DNA from: Peribacillus sp. FSL H8-0477
GTDB taxonomy: Bacteria; Bacillota; Bacilli; Bacillales; DSM-1321
Direction of reading: 5' to 3'
Assembly (NCBI RefSeq): GCF_038002765.1
Contig: NZ_JBBODE010000002.1
Coordinates: 1,426,001-1,490,000 of the forward strand
DNA: 64,000 bases
This document shows, in pieces, positions 61,982-64,000 of the stretch. Below the pieces are notes generated by a model that did not search any database, was not told the origin of the DNA, and was given only the letters and a program-made list of their open reading frames with translations. The position numbers and the translations under genes are program-made. The stretch's first letter is position 1. Each line of letters opens with the position of its first letter.

Positions 61982-64000
61982 ATGGATATGAACCAGTATT
62001 TAGAAGTATTTATTGATGAAAGTAAAGAACACCTTCAAATGTGTAGTGAGCACTTGCTTGAGCTTGAAAAGGAACCGCAGAATCTTTCAATTGTAAATGA
62101 AATTTTCCGGTCTGCTCACACATTAAAAGGGATGTCAGCTACGATGGGATATGAAGATCTCGCTAATTTAACTCACAAAATGGAGAATGTTCTGGATGCC
62201 ATTCGAAATCAGAAAACGGTGCTAACACCAGATATTTTTGATGTTATTTTTCAGGCTGTAGATCACCTTGAAGCAATGGTAATGTCAATTGCTGACGGCG
62301 GAGATGGAAAAAGAAATGTTCAAGAGGTTGTTGCAAAGTTACAGAGGATAGAGAATGGAGAATCTCCATTAAGTAGTAGTAACGATGATTTATCCCTACC
62401 TGCAGGCAATCCAGTGAAAAAACAAGAACAAGATAGCATTTATGATGAATTTGAATTGACTGTTCTTCAACAATCAAGTGACCAAGGCTTTGAAAGCTAC
62501 GAGATTACTATTGAATTACGGGATGATTGCTTATTAAAGGGCGCTCGGGTATTTATGGTATTTGAAATTCTTGAAAAATCTGGTGAGGTCATTAAAACAA
62601 CACCTCCAGTTGATCAACTTGAAGAAGAGAGGTTTGATCAGAGTTTTAAAGTAACTGTTGTTACAAAAGAAAGTGCAGAAAATCTTCAAAAGAAAATAAT
62701 GAAAGTTTCTGAAATTGATAAAGTGATTATTACGAAGCTTGATCTTTCAGAACTTAGATTGGCTGTTACGAAACAAGAAGAAGTAGAAACGCAATCAAAA
62801 ACATTAATAAGTAATCAGTCATCAGAAAAAATAGTGGAAGAAAAGAAAACGAAAAATGGAAAACCAGCAGGTAATAAGACGATTCGTGTAAACATAGAAC
62901 GTCTTGATACATTATTAAACTTATTTGAAGAGCTTGTCATCGATAGAGGAAGACTAGAACAAATTTCAAAAGAGTTGGATAATCAAGAACTGCATGAAAG
63001 TGTTGAACGGATGTCCAGGGTTACCGGAGACTTGCAAAATATCATATTAAATATGAGAATGGTGCCCGTCGATACCGTATTTAATAGATTTCCAAAAATG
63101 ATTCGTCAGCTGGCAAGAGATCTTAATAAAAAAGTAAATCTCGAAATTGTAGGAGCGGATACAGAGTTAGATAGAACAGTAATTGACGAAATAGGCGACC
63201 CGCTTGTTCATCTCCTTCGAAATGCAATGGATCATGGAATTGAGACGCCTGAGAATCGCTTGCAAAATGGTAAGCCGGAAGAGGGAACGATTTTCTTAAA
63301 AGCTTATCACAGCGGCAACCATGTCTTTATTGAAATAAAAGATGATGGAGCGGGTATTAAAAGAAATCGAGTTGTAACCAAGGCAATTGGGAATGGGATT
63401 TTAACTGCACAACAAGCAGATACATTGTCGGATAAGCAGGTTTATGAATTAATATTTGCTTCTGGATTCTCGACGGCTGATAAGATTTCGGATGTTTCTG
63501 GCCGAGGTGTTGGTTTGGATGTAGTTAAAAACACGATTGAATCACTTGGTGGTTCTGTAACAATTGATTCATTGGAGGGAGAAGGTTCGACTTTTCTCAT
63601 TCAGCTTCCACTCACTTTATCGATTATTTCCGTTATGCTGGTAGAAATACAAAATGAAAAATTTGCTGTACCACTTACCTCTATTATCGAAACAGCTATT
63701 ATTAAGAAGGCAGATATTTTACATGCGCATAACCAGCAGGTAATTGATTTCAGAGGGAAAGTACTTCCACTTCTTTTCTTAAAAGATATTATGGAAGTAC
63801 CTACGGTCAAAGACGAAGATGATTTTTATTCAGTAGTGATTGTCAGAAAAGGAGACAAGCTGGCAGGATTAGTGGTAGATTCATTTATCGGTCAACAGGA
63901 AATTGTTTTAAAATCTCTTGGAGAGTATTTGACCTCAGCATTTGCTATTTCAGGTGCGACCATTTTAGGTGATGGAAAAGTCGCGTTGATTATTGATTGT
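61982..64000 (+). CDS. cheA: Chemotaxis histidine kinase CheA (3' partial)
   Basis: CheA is the sensor kinase that phosphorylates CheY and CheB. The 673 codons present cover: HPt domain with the phosphorylated His46 (IFRSAHTLKGMSA), the CheY-binding P2 domain (about 155-265), the dimerisation P3 helix hairpin (about 300-360), the ATPase domain with IGDPLVHLLRNAMDHGIE, DDGAGI, SGRGVGLDVVK and GEGSTFLIQLPL, and the CheW-like P5 domain. The frame runs off the window at ALIIDC, so only a few residues are missing relative to the 672-residue B. subtilis protein. GAGAGGTG precedes ATG 61982. Confidence 0.96.
   Translation, partial: MDMNQYLEVFIDESKEHLQMCSEHLLELEKEPQNLSIVNEIFRSAHTLKGMSATMGYEDLANLTHKMENVLDAIRNQKTVLTPDIFDVIFQAVDHLEAMVMSIADGGDGKRNVQEVVAKLQRIENGESPLSSSNDDLSLPAGNPVKKQEQDSIYDEFELTVLQQSSDQGFESYEITIELRDDCLLKGARVFMVFEILEKSGEVIKTTPPVDQLEEERFDQSFKVTVVTKESAENLQKKIMKVSEIDKVIITKLDLSELRLAVTKQEEVETQSKTLISNQSSEKIVEEKKTKNGKPAGNKTIRVNIERLDTLLNLFEELVIDRGRLEQISKELDNQELHESVERMSRVTGDLQNIILNMRMVPVDTVFNRFPKMIRQLARDLNKKVNLEIVGADTELDRTVIDEIGDPLVHLLRNAMDHGIETPENRLQNGKPEEGTIFLKAYHSGNHVFIEIKDDGAGIKRNRVVTKAIGNGILTAQQADTLSDKQVYELIFASGFSTADKISDVSGRGVGLDVVKNTIESLGGSVTIDSLEGEGSTFLIQLPLTLSIISVMLVEIQNEKFAVPLTSIIETAIIKKADILHAHNQQVIDFRGKVLPLLFLKDIMEVPTVKDEDDFYSVVIVRKGDKLAGLVVDSFIGQQEIVLKSLGEYLTSAFAISGATILGDGKVALIIDC

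Noticed and set aside
1..64000. CRISPR array, tRNA or rRNA genes, insertion sequences, prophage genes, toxin-antitoxin or defence genes
   Set aside because: Looked for on both strands by eye; no repeat-spacer pattern, cloverleaf, transposase or integrase other than the housekeeping XerC was seen.

Overview
The window is a single contiguous stretch of a low-GC Gram-positive chromosome, almost certainly a motile, flagellated member of the Bacillaceae (Bacillus sensu lato). The evidence is gene order: recG-fapR-plsX-fabD-fabG-acpP-rnc-smc-ftsY-ylxM-ffh-rpsP-khpA-ylqD-rimM-trmD-rplS-(lepB)-rbgA-rnhB-ylqG-ylqH, then sucCD-dprA-topA-trmFO-xerC-hslV-hslU-codY, then the fla/che operon from flgB into cheA. 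This is the backbone order known from Bacillus subtilis. Ribosome binding sites are strong AGGAGG types and GTG/TTG starts are common. There are no rRNA or tRNA genes, no CRISPR array and no intact transposable element.

Layout. 1-4.0 kb: end of recG and the FapR-controlled phospholipid/fatty-acid genes. 4.2-12.3 kb: RNase III, SMC, the SRP pathway (ftsY, ylxM, ffh), ribosomal protein S16 and KhpA. 12.5-17.1 kb: ribosome and tRNA maturation (rimM, trmD, rplS with a leader RNA, rbgA), a signal peptidase and RNase HII. 17.1-19.2 kb: ylqG-ylqH, a pair that resembles the FliK C-terminal domain and the FlhB cytoplasmic domain but lies outside the flagellar operon. 19.2-27.6 kb: an accessory segment inserted between ylqH and sucC. 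It carries a secreted Ig-like protein, a MurNAc recycling module (murR, murQ, murP, mupG), a lipoprotein, a small membrane protein and sequence that looks decayed. 27.8-38.8 kb: succinyl-CoA synthetase, DprA, topoisomerase I, TrmFO, and the xerC-hslVU-codY operon. 39.3-64 kb: the fla/che operon, 27 genes from flgB into cheA, which runs off the window a few codons before its expected end.

How it fits together. Most genes are housekeeping and lie in tightly spaced or overlapping operons separated by recognisable intrinsic terminators. The fla/che part encodes the rod (FlgB, FlgC, FliE), MS ring (FliF), switch (FliG, FliM, FliY), export ATPase complex (FliH, FliI, FliJ), export gate (FliO, FliP, FliQ, FliR, FlhB, FlhA), hook and hook-length control (FlgD, FlgE, FliK), placement GTPase/ATPase (FlhF, FlhG) and chemotaxis (CheY, CheB, CheA). 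The mur module would import MurNAc or MurNAc-containing sugar released from peptidoglycan, cleave and de-etherify it, and feed GlcNAc-6-P into metabolism.

I did not find a clearly new multi-gene system. The observations most worth following are the ylqG-ylqH FliK/FlhB-like pair with a sigma-D-like promoter upstream, an unlisted 41-residue basic protein gene convergent with dprA, a cre-like site on the murQ promoter, and the decayed accessory segment.
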